Assembly (NCBI RefSeq): GCF_014898055.3
Contig: NW_023601322.1
Location: 72,630,740 to 72,694,739 of the forward strand
Direction: 5' to 3'
DNA length: 64,000 nucleotides
Source of the DNA: Talpa occidentalis
Lineage: Eukaryota > Chordata > Mammalia > Eulipotyphla > Talpidae
Positions 1-11,393 of the stretch are shown here, piece after piece. The notes beneath the pieces were generated by a model that worked only from the letters and a program-made list of their open reading frames with translations, ran no database searches and was not told the DNA's origin. Made by a program: the position numbers and the translations under genes. Position 1 is the stretch's first letter, and each line of letters opens with the position of its first letter.

Positions 1-1022
1 CATCCTGAGGGGAATGGTGGAAAGGAGATGGGGTTCAGCACCACTGAGCCTGGGGGAGTCAACAATCGGATAACAGGGCAACCCGTGGGGACAAGCAGCA
101 TCTCTGGGTGAGCGAAGTGACACCAAATCTGAGGCATCGAAAAGAGGCTGTAGATCACTGCCACCTCTGTAGCAAAGTTATCTAGATGGGAACTGAGTGT
201 CCTCGTCCTGGCCTCTGGGTAGCGGGCCTCAACTAGAACCCCTTCTCCTCTTCTCTGGGCAGCTAGGGCTGCCACCTCCCTCCCAGAGGACAGTTGCAGG
301 CAACTTGTAACTGTCTCTGTCACAACCCACCAACCGTCACAGAACATTTATGCTGCCCTCACAAGTCACCTTGAGAGTCTCACACAGGGATGGAGGCACA
401 CCTAAGGTTTGCAGTGACAACTGTTCCTAAAGATGAGGGACAGAAAGCCTGACCTCAACCCTCCAACCTGGAGACCAGCAGCATAGTATTACCTGCTAGT
501 ATTTTGGGTTCTCAGACCCACTCCAGATATGGAATCAGAGCCTCCAGGGTCAGGCCCAGCTCTGATTTAGCAAGCCCCGTGGCTAAATCTGATGCACCCT
601 AGAATCTGGGAACCACTGTTGTTGACAAACTAGTGCAGCCCCACTCAGTATCAGGACATTCTATTTGCTTACTGGAGGAAAAGTCCCACTCCTACCCCTC
701 CTTCATGTCAAGTTTGATGTGTCACCTGCTACTGGGGAAAGCCAGAGTCCTCAGCACTGCCAATGGGTGTGAGCCTCAGCTTCCCAGGCCAGTCCCCTGA
801 GTAGAGAAACAGGATAGCAGAATGCACCCCCCAGGTGTGGTTGTGGTTCTGGTCCCAATCCCAGCCTCCTGGGTCCATCAGTGGTTTTGTATGCATCACC
901 ATGGGGATGGGTGGAGGGGGCATGGCAGTTGCTTGTTTTCCAAATGTTTCCAGATGAGCCTTGCTATTCAACTGGCTCCTGCATGAGGTCCCCAGGCAGG
1001 AGGGAAGTGGCCGCGTATGTAC
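1..1022 (-). other. JADE2 intron after the seventh coding exon (partial)
   Basis: Unique-looking intronic sequence that runs off the left edge. The next exon, which should complete the second PHD finger, was looked for here and not found. No clear interspersed repeat is visible. Confidence 0.7.
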
Positions 1023-1139
1023 CTGGATGCAGGTGCCAGTGCACTCCTTGCAGAGGCTGCAGGACAGAGCCCAGCGGCTGGCTGGGATATGCGAGATCTT
1101 GGTTATGGGCTCCATCTTCTCGGGGCAGCCGATGCTGAC
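1023..1139 (-). CDS. JADE2: JADE2 coding exon 7: start of the extended second PHD finger
   Basis: 117 bases, phase 0 at both ends, encoding residues 281-319 (VSIGCPEKMEPITKI at the start, CKECTGTCIQ at the end). The acceptor reads CTTACCAG before the GTC valine codon and the donor reads CAG|GTACAT. It follows exon 6 in frame (IPE then VSIG), as in JADE2. Visible zinc ligands are C307-x2-C310, C313 and C317 of the PHD-knuckle-PHD (PZP) module, which in this family contacts histone H3. The module is cut here because the following exon lies outside the window. Reading the frame through the donor gives unrelated residues, so the exon boundary is well supported. Confidence 0.95.
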
Positions 1140-2811
1140 CTGGTAAGGACACAGGGAGCTGCCATCAGATCCCTTGTCCGGAGGCTGGCTCCAGGGACTC
1201 CCCAAATGGGGGGCATGGGGTGGAGCACTGCCTACTGATACCACGGTGTGGGCAGACAGAGCAGTGGGGGAATACCTGAATGGTGACTACCCCTAACTGA
1301 TGACTAGGCCAGTGTCAGTGTGTGCTCGCCTGTGCTGGTCTGAATGTCTGAGAATGTGTGAGAGCGCACACCAGTGCATGAAACCGACTGTGTGTGCCTC
1401 CCAGGGCTGGACTCGACGTCTGAGGGGTGTTGCTGGGAACCACGATGCAGGCTTCTGCGATGATGGTGGTTGATCAGTGATAGCTGCTTCCTCCCACAAC
1501 AGCATGTAACATAATTGGGGGACACACTGGTGTGGCTGCGGTTGGGTGGGCTCCGATAAAGGTGTTCTGTGTGTAAACACGTGTGTGCAAGTGGACAGGT
1601 ATATGCGAAGTCCTCCTCCCTTCTATACCTCAGGCCTCTGTTAATCACATCTTCAGTTATTATCATCTGTATGTCTGTCTGTCTGCCTGTATATATTTAT
1701 TTTGATGGGCTCCAAGAAAAGGCCCTAAGGGAGCATCTCCTTCTGGGGGGCTTCCAGAGCTTTTCTGGTCAATGGGGGTGGGCTCTGTTTAACCTCTCCT
1801 TCCCTTCCGATGGGGGACAGGCCTACAACCATGCTCAAACCCAAAAGACGGCACATTTGCCTCCCACAGCCCAGGCCTGATCATGAACAAGTTCCCTTGT
1901 CCAGAAGTCCTGAAGCAAAAGGCCTCTGTGGTGGGGTGCTCATTAGTTCTCTCTGTCCCTGCTCTACCCTGCCCACGGTATACTCAGAGGGAGACCCAGA
2001 CTTCAATGCTGATGTGGGAGGAAACTACTACTGCTGATTCAACCATCTCACCTCAGAAGTCTGCAACATCCTTCAGACCTCGAGTACAGGAAGGGGAGGC
2101 CACCGGGCGCAAGCAGCAGTGTAGTGCAGCCTCATTGTCAGGACACACAGAGGCACCGAGGCTTAAGCTCTGGTGAATTTTTCCATTTCCCATTCCAAAT
2201 AAAACAAGATGGCCTCCGGGGAGCCCAAGGCCTCCTCTAACTCACTGTGAGCCTTGTCCATCACCCACAGTCCCCCTCACCTGACCAGGACCGCCCCTCT
2301 GTCCCAGTCACAGGAGCAGGCCTACCATACAACACTTAGTTGGGCCTGATTTCCTTTAATTTGTTGAAATTATTATTATTTTTCTTTTGTTTTCCTTTCA
2401 GGTGACAGCGTTTTTTGGTTTTTTGTTTGTTTGTTTGTTTTTTCAGTTGAGGTAGTTGGCTTATTTTTGCTTTGAGCAGGTGGCCTGACCGGCTGGATCC
2501 ACTCTCCAGGTATGGATGGACTCAACACCTGCATTCTCCTGTAGTCAGCTGCCCGACTTCTGTCCCCACTCAGACCTACTACCTGGAGCCAGAGGGCTCC
2601 TAATCCCATCTTCCCATGAAATGCACACCTGAGTTCTGCCCAGGTGCATAGGCAAAGGTTCCTATGGCTGCTGTCGAGTTCTTCCCAGGATTGCCACCTG
2701 AGAGCACCCCATTTAAACATGGGCCATCACTTCTCTTCCTAAAACTCTCCTGAGTCCTGAGTTTCACGCAGACCCACTTCCCAGGGCCGTCCCACCCCCA
2801 CATCTGCCCAC
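1140..2811 (-). other. JADE2 intron between coding exons 6 and 7
   Basis: Intron of 1,672 bases. It contains a low-complexity T-rich and G/T-rich stretch near 2,345-2,445. No gene or confident transposon was recognised; several open frames here are uninterrupted by chance and lack family similarity. Confidence 0.7.
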
Positions 2812-2979
2812 CTCAGGAATCCAGAGAGCGCAGCTCACGTGCACCCACTTGGTCCCACTTCTGGTGGGCTTCAAAGCTCCTCCTCGCTTTGGGCAGAGCA
2901 GGCACTTTGGCTGGACACCCAGGGCACATGTCCGGCACAGCCAGCTGCCGGTGGGTACCTTGAGGATCCCATAGCACGC
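2812..2979 (-). CDS. JADE2: JADE2 coding exon 6: end of PHD1 and zinc knuckle
   Basis: 168 bases, phase 0 at both ends, residues 225-280. It opens with [11 protein letters not shown] and closes with [10 protein letters not shown]. It supplies the last ligands of the first PHD finger (C226, C239 and C242, with W237 of the conserved WLC core) and then the zinc knuckle C250-x2-C253 ... H271-x2-C274. The acceptor is CTCTCCCCAG|GCG and the donor GAG|GTGGGC. The first PHD finger is therefore split between this exon and exon 5 directly after its histidine ligand and the following glutamine, a split that keeps the frame exactly. Confidence 0.97.
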
Positions 2980-4141
2980 CTGGGGAGAGAGCAGGATGGT
3001 CACAAGAGCACTGCCTACCTGGTCTGGTCAACAGTCAGTACCAAATGGTCCCGGTCCCAGCCCCAGCCCTGAGCTAAGAGACACAGGGCTACAATGCCAC
3101 TTGCCTCTGCCAAGGAGACCCCTGGAGGTATTATAATGCAAGGGCTCCTGGGAAGCTCTTTGCCAGCTTTGTGTGGCTAAAATGTCACCATTTCAGTCCT
3201 TTCTGGGAGGGCTCAGGCCTGCCCTCTACTGGGAGGACAGTTGCTTTAACCAAGTGATGTACTTCAGGGATTCCCTTTAGTCGAATACCAATTTGGGTTT
3301 GTGTACTGCCTGAAGCCAAAGCCCACAGCTGTTTTATTTTTTCCCAGGGATTTGTGAACCAGGCTCCTCCTGGTCATGCCTAGGGCTTAAGGATCTAAGT
3401 GCTGCTGGGCATAAGGTATGTGGATAATGATGGTTACTACCTACACACCTGCCAGCCAGGGGAAGCACCTGGGTTCCCCAGAAGCAATTCCAGAAGCAGT
3501 GGGCAAGGGGCACTTTAAAGTCAGAGCCAGAGTGGGTACACTGGGTTCTGGTCAGGTCTTCTGCAAATAAGGGCCAGAGATGACCAAGATCCACAGCCTT
3601 GAGGCCCAAGATGAAGAGAGGGCCTGGACACCAAGGATGGAGACAAATAAGGAAAACCCTTACTGCCAATCCTAAGCATGTAACCCCCAGGAAGTAACTT
3701 AAGCCTCACTACAACTTACTTTCATTTTATTTGAGAAAAAAGTGGCCGGAAAATTAAGAAACTTACCCCAAATCGCATAACTTATAAAGGGCAGAGCCAT
3801 GACTTGAAAATCTGCAACCTGGCTTTGCTCTCTGTCACTATACGATTGCAAATTATACTTCCAAAGGGCAGGAAGAGGGTGTGTAGAGGGGAGGTTCTGA
3901 GGGAGGCTGACAGGAGAGGACAGAAAGACCATCCACAGGGCTTTTACTCAAGTCTGATGAACAGGGCTAAGCCCAGGGGCCCTGGCTGCACAGGGCACTG
4001 CTGCCAGCCCCCTGCCTCATTTGCCCTCCCCCTCTGCAGGGGAAGTTGTGCCTTCAGTGCCCCTGTACTCCTGCAGTGAGATGACCAAGCCCAGGCAGTG
4101 TGAGGACACAGCATGGGGGAGGCAGATCGGGGGCTGCCCAC
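2980..4141 (-). other. JADE2 intron between coding exons 5 and 6
   Basis: Intron of 1,162 bases. Apart from a MIR fragment listed separately near 3,690-3,860 it shows no recognisable feature. Confidence 0.75.
3690..3860 (-). repeat. MIR SINE fragment
   Basis: Degenerate match to the MIR core in antisense: a stretch like the 'aagaaacttacccca' and 'gggcagagccatgacttga' part, flanked by the usual pyrimidine-rich end. Age is ancient (pan-mammalian). Borders are approximate. Confidence 0.65.
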
Positions 4142-4353
4142 CTGGTGCACACAGACGTTGCACTTGTCACAGAAGACCATCTCGTTGCCATCCTCACCCT
4201 CAGGAGAGCGGCACACGTCACAGACGACGTCCTCATCATACTCGATGCCCAGCCCCTCCTGCGTCTCGATGGCCCGTGCCATATTCTGGTGGCACAGCGT
4301 CTCCAGCTCCTCCAACACACGCTCTAAGGTCAGTTCATCCAGCTCTGGCCTCT
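4142..4353 (-). CDS. JADE2: JADE2 coding exon 5: pre-PHD region and PHD1
   Basis: 212 bases. It begins with two bases (AG) that complete a glutamate codon begun in exon 4 and ends in phase 0; residues 155-224. The sequence runs from [17 protein letters not shown] through the highly conserved [15 protein letters not shown] block to CNVCVHQ. PHD1 ligands visible are C198-x2-C201, C215-x2-C218 and H223. The acceptor is CCTCACAG|AG and the donor CAG|GTGGGC. Nearly every residue agrees with what I know of vertebrate JADE2; JADE1 differs in this stretch (for example in the ETLCHQN segment), which is why I choose JADE2. Confidence 0.97.
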
Positions 4354-5012
4354 CTGTGAGGACAGCCAGGCAGCAAGTTGAGTCAGTCTCTCAGGGTGCA
4401 CAAATGGGGAGGGTCCCCTCATTCGCTATGTGACCTGGGAAAACTCATTCCCTGTCCGGCCTTTGCTCCACCATCTGAAAATTAAATAGGCTGGACCACC
4501 AAATCCCAAAGCTCTGGGGCCTTTTGTGTTGACTTGAGGCAGCATGTTTGTGACCACACACTTGCACATGCAGAGAACATGGAAGTGTGTCTGGATGTGG
4601 CTGGCTTCATGGGGAATCTGCTGCTTGCGCTGTGTATGGGAAGAGCCTCAAGAGAATAACCCTTCCTAGGAAGTGTCAGTGGGCTCCAGCTAGGAGCCCG
4701 ATGCACAGAACCCAGTCCAATCTGTTACCCTAGAGTCACTTGTGTGCTTGCTTACTTTACACTTAACATTCACACTTACTGCAATATTCCCAAGAATTGT
4801 AAATTATGTGCTATTATCACCCTCATCGGACTGCTACAGAAACCAATGCACAGTGGCACCAAATAATTTCTCTGATCAGTAAAGTAACAGGGACTTTTCC
4901 CCAGAACCATGCCATGCCAAAGCCCAGTTGTGGCCACTGCCCTGCAGAGGGTGAGGACCCTGGGATTCAGATGCTGGGCTCCCCATCCCAGCCAGCTTGG
5001 CAGGTTACTCAC
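4354..5012 (-). other. JADE2 intron between coding exons 4 and 5
   Basis: Short intron of 659 bases. Two weak MIR-like stretches are visible (about 4,395-4,490 in plus and 4,745-4,880 in minus orientation). Nothing else recognised. Confidence 0.7.
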
Positions 5013-5167
5013 CCATCTCCTTGAGCTCTGAGTTGATGAGCTCTAGCCAGTAAGCGTCAATCTCATCCAGGTCATAGCGGCTGCCCCCTGGCCAATCAGG
5101 CTGGGAGCCCTCGCCAAGTTCGTAGCTGCTAGGGGATACCTGGGGGCCTTCAAGTGGTGGCAGGAGC
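5013..5167 (-). CDS. JADE2: JADE2 coding exon 4: acidic linker region
   Basis: 155 bases. Its first base completes an arginine codon from exon 3 and its last base starts the glutamate codon finished in exon 5; residues 103-153 plus the shared codons. Translation includes LPPLEGP, GEGSQPDWPGGSRYDLDE and YWLELINSELKEM. The acceptor is TTTCCTAG|G and the donor GATGG|GTGAGT. The block around YDLDEIDAYWLELIN is the conserved enhancer-of-polycomb-like part that precedes the PHD fingers in JADE and BRPF proteins. The residues before GEGSQPD look more variable than the rest. Confidence 0.96.
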
Positions 5168-5992
5168 CTAGGAAATCAAGAGGGGATGTCGTGAGTGAAG
5201 CAGCACTCAGCCTGGCATCCTCACTGGGTCCACGAAGCTCCCAGTTAGTTGGCCTGTGGAGGGGGAAGGATGTCCTGAAAAAATGCCACAAGCAGGCTTT
5301 ATGGACCCCACTCCTACCCCAGACTAAAGAGATCCAAGACACCAAAGACTACAAATCCTATAATGTCATCACTACCAAAGGGAGGACTGCTGGGAACTAA
5401 GAATGGAGTTAAGCAGCCAGGGTTGGTATATTACCAGACAGGTAGGCCTTGGGGGTCCTTGGTTTTTCACCAGCTTTCAGGGTGCTATTGGGGTTCCAGC
5501 TCAGCGGAACTGGTAAGATACATTCACCAATTTATCTCTCTTTTTCTCCCTGAGTCATTCGTTTCTTCATTTCCCCTCTTAGTAAATAAGCCCTTTATTA
5601 CCCTTTTTACGTGTACCTGCGGTTGGGTCTCATTATAAGCCCCTTTTAAGCACACAGGTGAGGACCCATTCAGGCCACCCCATTTCACATTGGGGTTGCC
5701 CTGTAACAGGCCTACAGCTGAGGAAGTAGTGGACAAGTGAAGTGTGCACTTTGATGCCAAATAGGGTCCACTTCTAACCTCAAGAGACTGGACCCTTCAA
5801 TCTGTTCTCCTTACACCTCCTCTTCCCACCTGCCCACCCCGCAGACGTAAGAGGCATTCCAAATGCTGTCCTAGGCACAGTCACCTTGGGAAAAGTGGAA
5901 TGAGTCAGCTCAGCTCTAGGTTGTTCAGCATATCCTCCAGGCCCCTGGGGAAAGGCCTGGGACTGTCCCCTCACTTGCGATACTGTGATTTA

Positions 5993-6053
5993 AGGATATA
6001 TGTGTGTGCATATATACGCGTATAAATGTGTGTATGTATACACACACACACAT
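5993..6053. repeat. TG/CA and TATA-rich microsatellite
   Basis: Alternating purine-pyrimidine run of TGTG, TATA and CACA units. Such tracts can adopt Z-DNA and are often length-polymorphic. Confidence 0.85.
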
Positions 6054-6399
6054 TTGGTTATTCCAGTGACAAGCACGTATTTGCCCCAAAGGCCTTGGAA
6101 TTTCCTGAGCTGTTAGAACATGGGAGCATCTTTTGTAATATTTGGTCTCAGGTTCTCAGTCCCTGAGTAAACTTCAGAGCCATAAAGGTGTAAACTGGTG
6201 TCTTGTTTTTCTTCATGGCCTATGTTAATGAAGGTAACTTTTGGAAAACACCTAAGAAGAGGGGGAGGGATGTCAAGGAGATGATTGTCAGTAAAACCAA
6301 CGAGAATAAATGTGGGACTTTCCGTCCCAGCCCGATTTCCTTAGCAAGAATATGTGTCGTTCAATTGCCAAAGGACAATGGTTTAATTAGCCATACCTA

Positions 6400-6960
6400 G
6401 GTAATGTAGCCCTCATAAGAGCCCACCAGGAAGGGGCGGAGGATTTTGAATGCCGCTCCTGGAGAGGGTACGGGCGCGCTGCGCCTTCCCCATACATTGC
6501 TCTATGTATCACTTCCATCCGGTTACTGATTCCTATTCTTTACCTTTGTAATAAATCAGTGATCTAGTGAGTAAAAGGGTTTCCTGAGTTCTGTGTACTG
6601 ATTTATTAAATTAATCGAACTCAGGGAGGGCATCCTGGACACCTTTGATTTATAGCCAGGTGGTCAGAAGCACAGATAACAATCTGGGGCTTGCCATGGG
6701 CACCTAAAATCTGAGGAGGGGGCATCCTGGGACCTCAGATCTAGAGCAGTTGGCCAGAGTGCAGGCTTGCCAGGGCCTGCAGCTACTTTCTAAAGCAGAG
6801 GGTGGCCTCAGGAGACTGAGCCCTTGAACCAGTGGAAACTCCAGGTACAGTGTCAGAAATGAGTTGAATTTTCAGGTACCCTGCTGGTATCAGAGCATTG
6901 CTTATTGGTGTGGGGAAATATCAGTGCCCACATATCCACTGGGAACTGGGTTGCAAGACA
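6400..6960 (+). repeat. Old dispersed repeat, family not assigned
   Basis: The stretch contains phrases I associate with a common mammalian dispersed repeat: 'ctttgtaataaatcagtg', then 'aaattaatcgaactcaggga', 'tatagccaggtggtcagaag' and, near its end, 'gtgtcagaaatgagttga'. An internal polyadenylation-like AATAAA follows the first phrase. I cannot say whether it is a long-terminal-repeat remnant or another class. Confidence 0.5.
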
Positions 6961-7189
6961 CACTACTAACCGCATTTGCCCTGACCCCCTTTTGCACTAG
7001 CTGCCTCAGGCACAGAGGCTAGGTGGCCTAGTCTACTGCCACAAAGGACATAGTGTTCCCACACAACTTGTCCTTCCCCTACACACAATGTTAACTGAGC
7101 AGAAGTCTCTCTCTACATTGCCCCTCCATCTCCATACAAATAGGTGCCTTCTACAGTCCCAGACTCGGGCCAGGTCTCTGTCCCTAAGG

Positions 7190-7420
7190 CAGTTTGGAAG
7201 GGTCCTGGCTTCAGAGTGGACTCAAAGCCCCACTTCACCATTTAATGTGAGACTCCAGGGGGCCACTTAACTTCTCTGTGCCCTAGAAAGCTCATCCAAA
7301 AAACGGGGTAACAATAAATGTACCCATCTTCTATCACTGATATGAGGATTAAATGGGCAGATGTAAAGCTCTTAGAATAGTGCTGGGCACACAGTCCAGC
7401 ACTCTGTGTGTCTGGTAAGA
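7190..7420 (+). repeat. MIR SINE fragment
   Basis: Clear MIR core and 3' part in sense orientation: 'ccacttaacttctctgtgcc', 'atgaggattaaatgggcag' and 'gtgctgggcacacag'. Confidence 0.8.
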
Positions 7421-8050
7421 TCACTGGAGTTGCTTCGCTCCTTCTGAAATAGACTATGAGGGCATTTTGCCTTAGGAGGGCACAGTTTCCCCTTTGCTCA
7501 GCTGTGTGCTGCCCCTCAGGTCCTGATGCCAGTTTAAAATGCCAGCTCTTCCCACCCCCCACTGGTTGCCATGGTTATTGTTGTGGAGCCTGGCTTCCAT
7601 CTGGCCAGTCCTGCCAGGGCTGAGAGGCCCCTCACTTGCCGGAGAGGCCTCCTGGGGTTGGAGGCAGAGCTGCCAGGGGCTGTGACTCAGCGCAGACTGT
7701 GGAGGGAAGGGCAGGGCCCTGGGTGGCACAGAGACATGGCCCAGCTGTGAAGAGGAAGTACTCTGGGTGAGCAAAAGGAGCAGGAAGGATGGAGAGGCAA
7801 AATGGTCTCTAGGCCATGCCAGGAGGGACGCCCAGGGGTGGTGGAGGTGGGGCAGCAAGGAGGAAGGGAGAACATTTAGTGCCACCTTTTCCTACACAAA
7901 AGGCTGCGATGAAGAAAGCCCTTAGATAATGCTTAGATGAGAGCCCCCGAGGTCATTCCCATGAGATGCAATACCAATACTCTCATAGTCCTACAGAACT
8001 CTGCCTTTCCCCATCAGTCTCTTGTTTGAATTAAAAAACAAAACAAAACA

Positions 8051-8325
8051 GGGCCTCCCTGGTGGCACAAGGGGATAAGCATCGCACTACAAAGCAATCC
8101 ACAGCTTCTGCAGCACAAGTTCAATCCCCAACCGGCCAGGGAGAAACCCACATGGCGAGGCAGACCTTTCCTGTCTCGTCCGCTGCTCCCCTCAGCAGTG
8201 TATTTCGGTAAATCTGCCTGCTCTGTTCCCCACTCTGTCTCTGGTGAATCCTCTCACCCCCTGCTCTCTGGCCTGTACCCCAGCTCTTGTATGCATAAAT
8301 AAATACATCTTAAAAAAAAAAGCAT
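8051..8325 (+). mobile_element. Lineage-specific tRNA-derived SINE, copy 1
   Basis: Opens with GGGCCTCCCTGGTGGCAC, carries the internal landmark CTCCCCTCAGCAGTGTATTT and the 3' landmark TCTGGTGAATCCTCTCACC, and ends in a short A-rich tail after TATGCATAAATAAAT. It belongs to the older subfamily that lacks the GGCCACCAGAGG block. Its head is tRNA-like, with a degraded A box and a B box of the GTTCAATCCCC type. A-rich sequence on both sides hides the target duplication. Confidence 0.92.
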
Positions 8326-9009
8326 TGAGAAATCAAGAAATAAAGAAAACCTTTAAAAACAAAACAAGACAAAACAAAATAGTGTTGGCATTACCCTGCT
8401 TTGTGCCTCAAGCATGTGCTTAGTCGGGGTTTTCAATAACTCCCATCTGAAGGACCACTACCTGCTGACTAACTGCCCACACCTGTGTGTTCAATCAGAT
8501 GTCACCTGGCCAGACCACTTGGGGCCAAAGTCACATTCCTTTCTCTGAGAAGCCAGGGTTAAAGGGAAACACCAGAAGAGGTATTTCCTGCTTCAAGGGG
8601 TTCTCATTTTGACCTTGGGCCTCTTCTCTCTCCGGCTACGAAGGAAGCTCTTTTACCAAGCATAGACCCATCCCACCCTACGTCAAGACTGAGGATCTGA
8701 GGCTGAGGATGGGACCCTAGCCCTGAAGATCAGACAGAACCCCTGAGGCTGGTTTTGCCCTGGGCTGAGTCTTTTGGCCACTTCAAGAGAACAGCACACG
8801 CCTATACTCAATTTTGACGATCTGGGGCAAGGTGGGTTCTCATTACCAAGACAAGTTTAGGATCGTGGGGATCAGGTAAGGAGGAAGGAAGGGAGGAGGG
8901 AAAGAAGGAAGGAGTTAGGGGAGCGACTGGGGAAGGCCAGTCAGCACCAGCATGCAAGGTTGATCTGGGAACATGACTGTGGGCCTCACGGGGGCAACCC
9001 AGGGCTTGT

Positions 9010-9190
9010 TTTCAAGGTCTGTGATTTCCTGGCCCAGATCACTCTGGCAATCATGCAGGGAATTCCCCAGAACCTCCCAACTTCCTCATCTATAAAATGG
9101 GGATAGTAACATGTACTTCAGAGAACCGATGTGACGAGAAGATGAACACAGACTCAGCACAGAAAGTTCTCAGTTCCTGTAACAATCCTT
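9010..9190 (+). repeat. MIR SINE fragment
   Basis: Sense MIR with the diagnostic 'cctcatctataaaatgggga' stretch and a degraded 3' end. Confidence 0.75.
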
Positions 9191-9754
9191 GCTGTGCTAG
9201 ATTTCCAGATGACGGCCATCAGTGGGTGGCAACCAGTGAGAGGGAGGAACAGGGATGCAGGGAGACAGGGAAAGAAGGGGCACAGAGCTCTCCGCAAGGG
9301 AGCAGCCCTCTCCACTTCAGGTCTGTACCCGGACAGGCCAGGAGAGCCTGGCTTCTGTTAGTTGCAGCAGCGGTGCGTAGGCTGGGAATGCACTTAGTAC
9401 AGCCAGTGCTGTCTGAACACGTGCTTGATGCCGGCAGATAAAGCACCAGCAAGCAGACTGAAGCCAAGCTACTGGTGTGGAGGCATCTGCAATTACTCAG
9501 TCCAGCAGATGTTTCCAGAACCACCTGACACTGATATCAAGGGGAGCAAACAGACTGTTAGGTCAAACTTAGCAGGACATTCCTCTCTCTTTGCCCAGAT
9601 AGTGGCCCACCCCCCTCCTCCTGGTCACCCCGGGCCCTTGGTGTGTGAGTTCTGACCGAATCCTCATTGCTACACCATCAGGTATTAGCCCCACATTGCT
9701 AGGCCCTTCTCTCAATATGTCAGAGTTGGAAACAGGGTCAAAAAGATCAGTGAT

Positions 9755-10060
9755 AGGCCATCCCCAGTGGCACAGCGAATTGAGCTCCATACTGTAATGG
9801 TGTCCACAGCCTCTGCAGTGCGGGTTTGATTCCCAGCCAGCCAGGGAGAATCCCAGACCTCTCCTGCCTTGCCCGCTGCTCCCCTCAGCAGCATTTTCGG
9901 TCCATCTGCCTGTTCTGCTCCCCACCCTGTCTGTGGTGAATTCTCTCACCTTCCTGCACCTCTGACCTGTACCCCAGTTCTTGTATAAATAAATAAATCT
10001 TTTAAAAATAAATAACTAAATAATGTATAGTGAAAGCAATGGGCTGTCACTTTAAAAAAA
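9755..10060 (+). mobile_element. Lineage-specific tRNA-derived SINE, copy 2 (diverged)
   Basis: Diverged head (GGCCATCCCCAGTGGCACAG) but a clear body with CTCCCCTCAGCAGCATTTTC and TGTGGTGAATTCTCTCACC. A likely imperfect target duplication, 'aaagatcagtgata' before and 'aaaggtcagtgaca' after (near 10,066), suggests the copy extends through the A-rich tail to about 10,060. Confidence 0.88.
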
Positions 10061-10924
10061 AAAGAAAGGTCAGTGACAGTTGTGGGGATGAAATGGGCTA
10101 GGAGTGTGACCCACACCAATAGATGTCAAGAATAAATTCTTTGTCCAGATTCTGCATATCCTCCCTTCCAGAGAGGCCTGGAGCTTCCCTGATTCTTGGA
10201 GTGCCTCAGACAATGGTTGGTAGGCACTTAGCCCTCAGGAGGCACAGCATGGCCAGCATGCAATTCTCTCCAAGCCCCCAAGTGTGGCTTCATTTCAGCT
10301 TTGTCTAATTCCATGCCTAGCACAGGTCTGGAATCTAGCGAGCACTGAGTGACCACAGACCAGTCGAAGGTATGGTTGCCGGGAACCAATGGTGCCAGCA
10401 TCGAGGGAAGGCACTCTGGTGATCTTTGCCCCAGGCATGGTCAAAATGGACCAAAGAGTCACGGGGATGCCAAGGCCAGGGCGCGACTGCCAGGAACACA
10501 AACTGATGAGTCCAGGACAGCAGGCCCCTGTGCCTGAGACATGACTTGGAGGGCTTCCCGAGGTACAGAAAGCACTTGGCTGAACTCTGTCTCTGGAGGC
10601 AAGGCCTATGGCCACGAGGCCACCTCCTGGGGTCTCTCTGTCGCATAAGACCAGAAGGCTACAGAGCCCAGAAAAAACTCAACCCTGAGCCAGCCTAATA
10701 GGGAGCCTCCTCAGAGGCTGGTCACTACGGTTGGTTCCAGAGCATCTGCTGCATGCCAGGCACTTGACTCCCTCCCACTAAGAACTCCTTAAAAAGGTTT
10801 AAGAAACCAGAGGCATGGCTTATCCCTGTGTTAAGAACTAGTGGAGCATCCAGAGATTTTGCTGACAAGATTTGCTGTGGAACCCGCTCTGGACTGACAT
10901 CAAACGAATCCAGTTTTAACTGAG

Positions 10925-11110
10925 TGCTTGTAAGTACCAGGCCCTTTGCCAAGTACCTGCCACACACCGTTCCCCTGCATCACCTCCATCACAATGAGAG
11001 GTCAGGGTCATTGTTATTCCCAGTTCACGGGTAAGAAAACAGAGGCCCAGGGAGATTTTGTTTCTGGTTCCAGCCTCAAAGATAAACTGCCAGTATTTCT
11101 GGGACATTTC
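10925..11110 (-). repeat. MIR SINE fragment
   Basis: Antisense MIR: 'taccaggccctttgccaag', then 'cgggtaagaaaacagaggc' and 'ccagggagattttg'. Confidence 0.7.
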
Positions 11111-11235
11111 AAAGGCTTAAGAGACAAAAGAATCAAAGATAGACTAGAGACAGGTTAGAAAGAAATCCTGGACTAGTGGGTCCCTTACCCAATCCTAGCT
11201 TCCTCTTCCTTTAGGCCTATGGGCCCCCAGCTCAC

Positions 11236-11393
11236 CTCACCACAGGCTCCGGAATGGCCTCGGCCCCGGCGGGCACCTGCACACCTTTCTCCCACTCCTG
11301 TCGCCACGGGTCAGCCAGGATGTAGTAGTCATCCGGGCTGAGCTGGTATGAGTCTGGGATCTTCATGGCGGTGATCAAGTCTGTCCGGAAAAC
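11236..11393 (-). CDS. JADE2: JADE2 coding exon 3: conserved N-terminal region
   Basis: 158 bases starting in phase 0 and ending with two bases of a split arginine codon; residues 50-101 plus the shared R102. Translation starts [19 protein letters not shown], continues [19 protein letters not shown] and ends EAIPEPVV. This is the block most alike among JADE proteins upstream of the PHD fingers; from family work it belongs to the N-terminal region that binds the HBO1 acetyltransferase. The acceptor is CTCCTGACAG|GTT and the donor GTGAG|GTGAGC. The frame joins exon 2 (KKPSE) and exon 4 (LLPPLEG) without a gap. Confidence 0.97.

Larger units (their letters stand above)
5168..11235 (-). other. 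JADE2 intron between coding exons 3 and 4
   Basis: Intron of 6,068 bases. It contains a TG/CA microsatellite, an unassigned old dispersed repeat at about 6.4-6.96 kb, two SINE copies and several MIR pieces, listed separately. A stretch at about 5,360-5,700 has a weak look of a retroviral long terminal repeat end, but I could not confirm borders or flanking duplication. A purine-rich GGAA/GGGA tract lies near 8,878-8,935. Confidence 0.7.

Noticed and set aside
5360..5700. Possible retroviral LTR end
   Set aside because: A polyadenylation-like region and pyrimidine-rich end gave the impression, but there is no matching second LTR, no flanking duplication and no primer-binding site.
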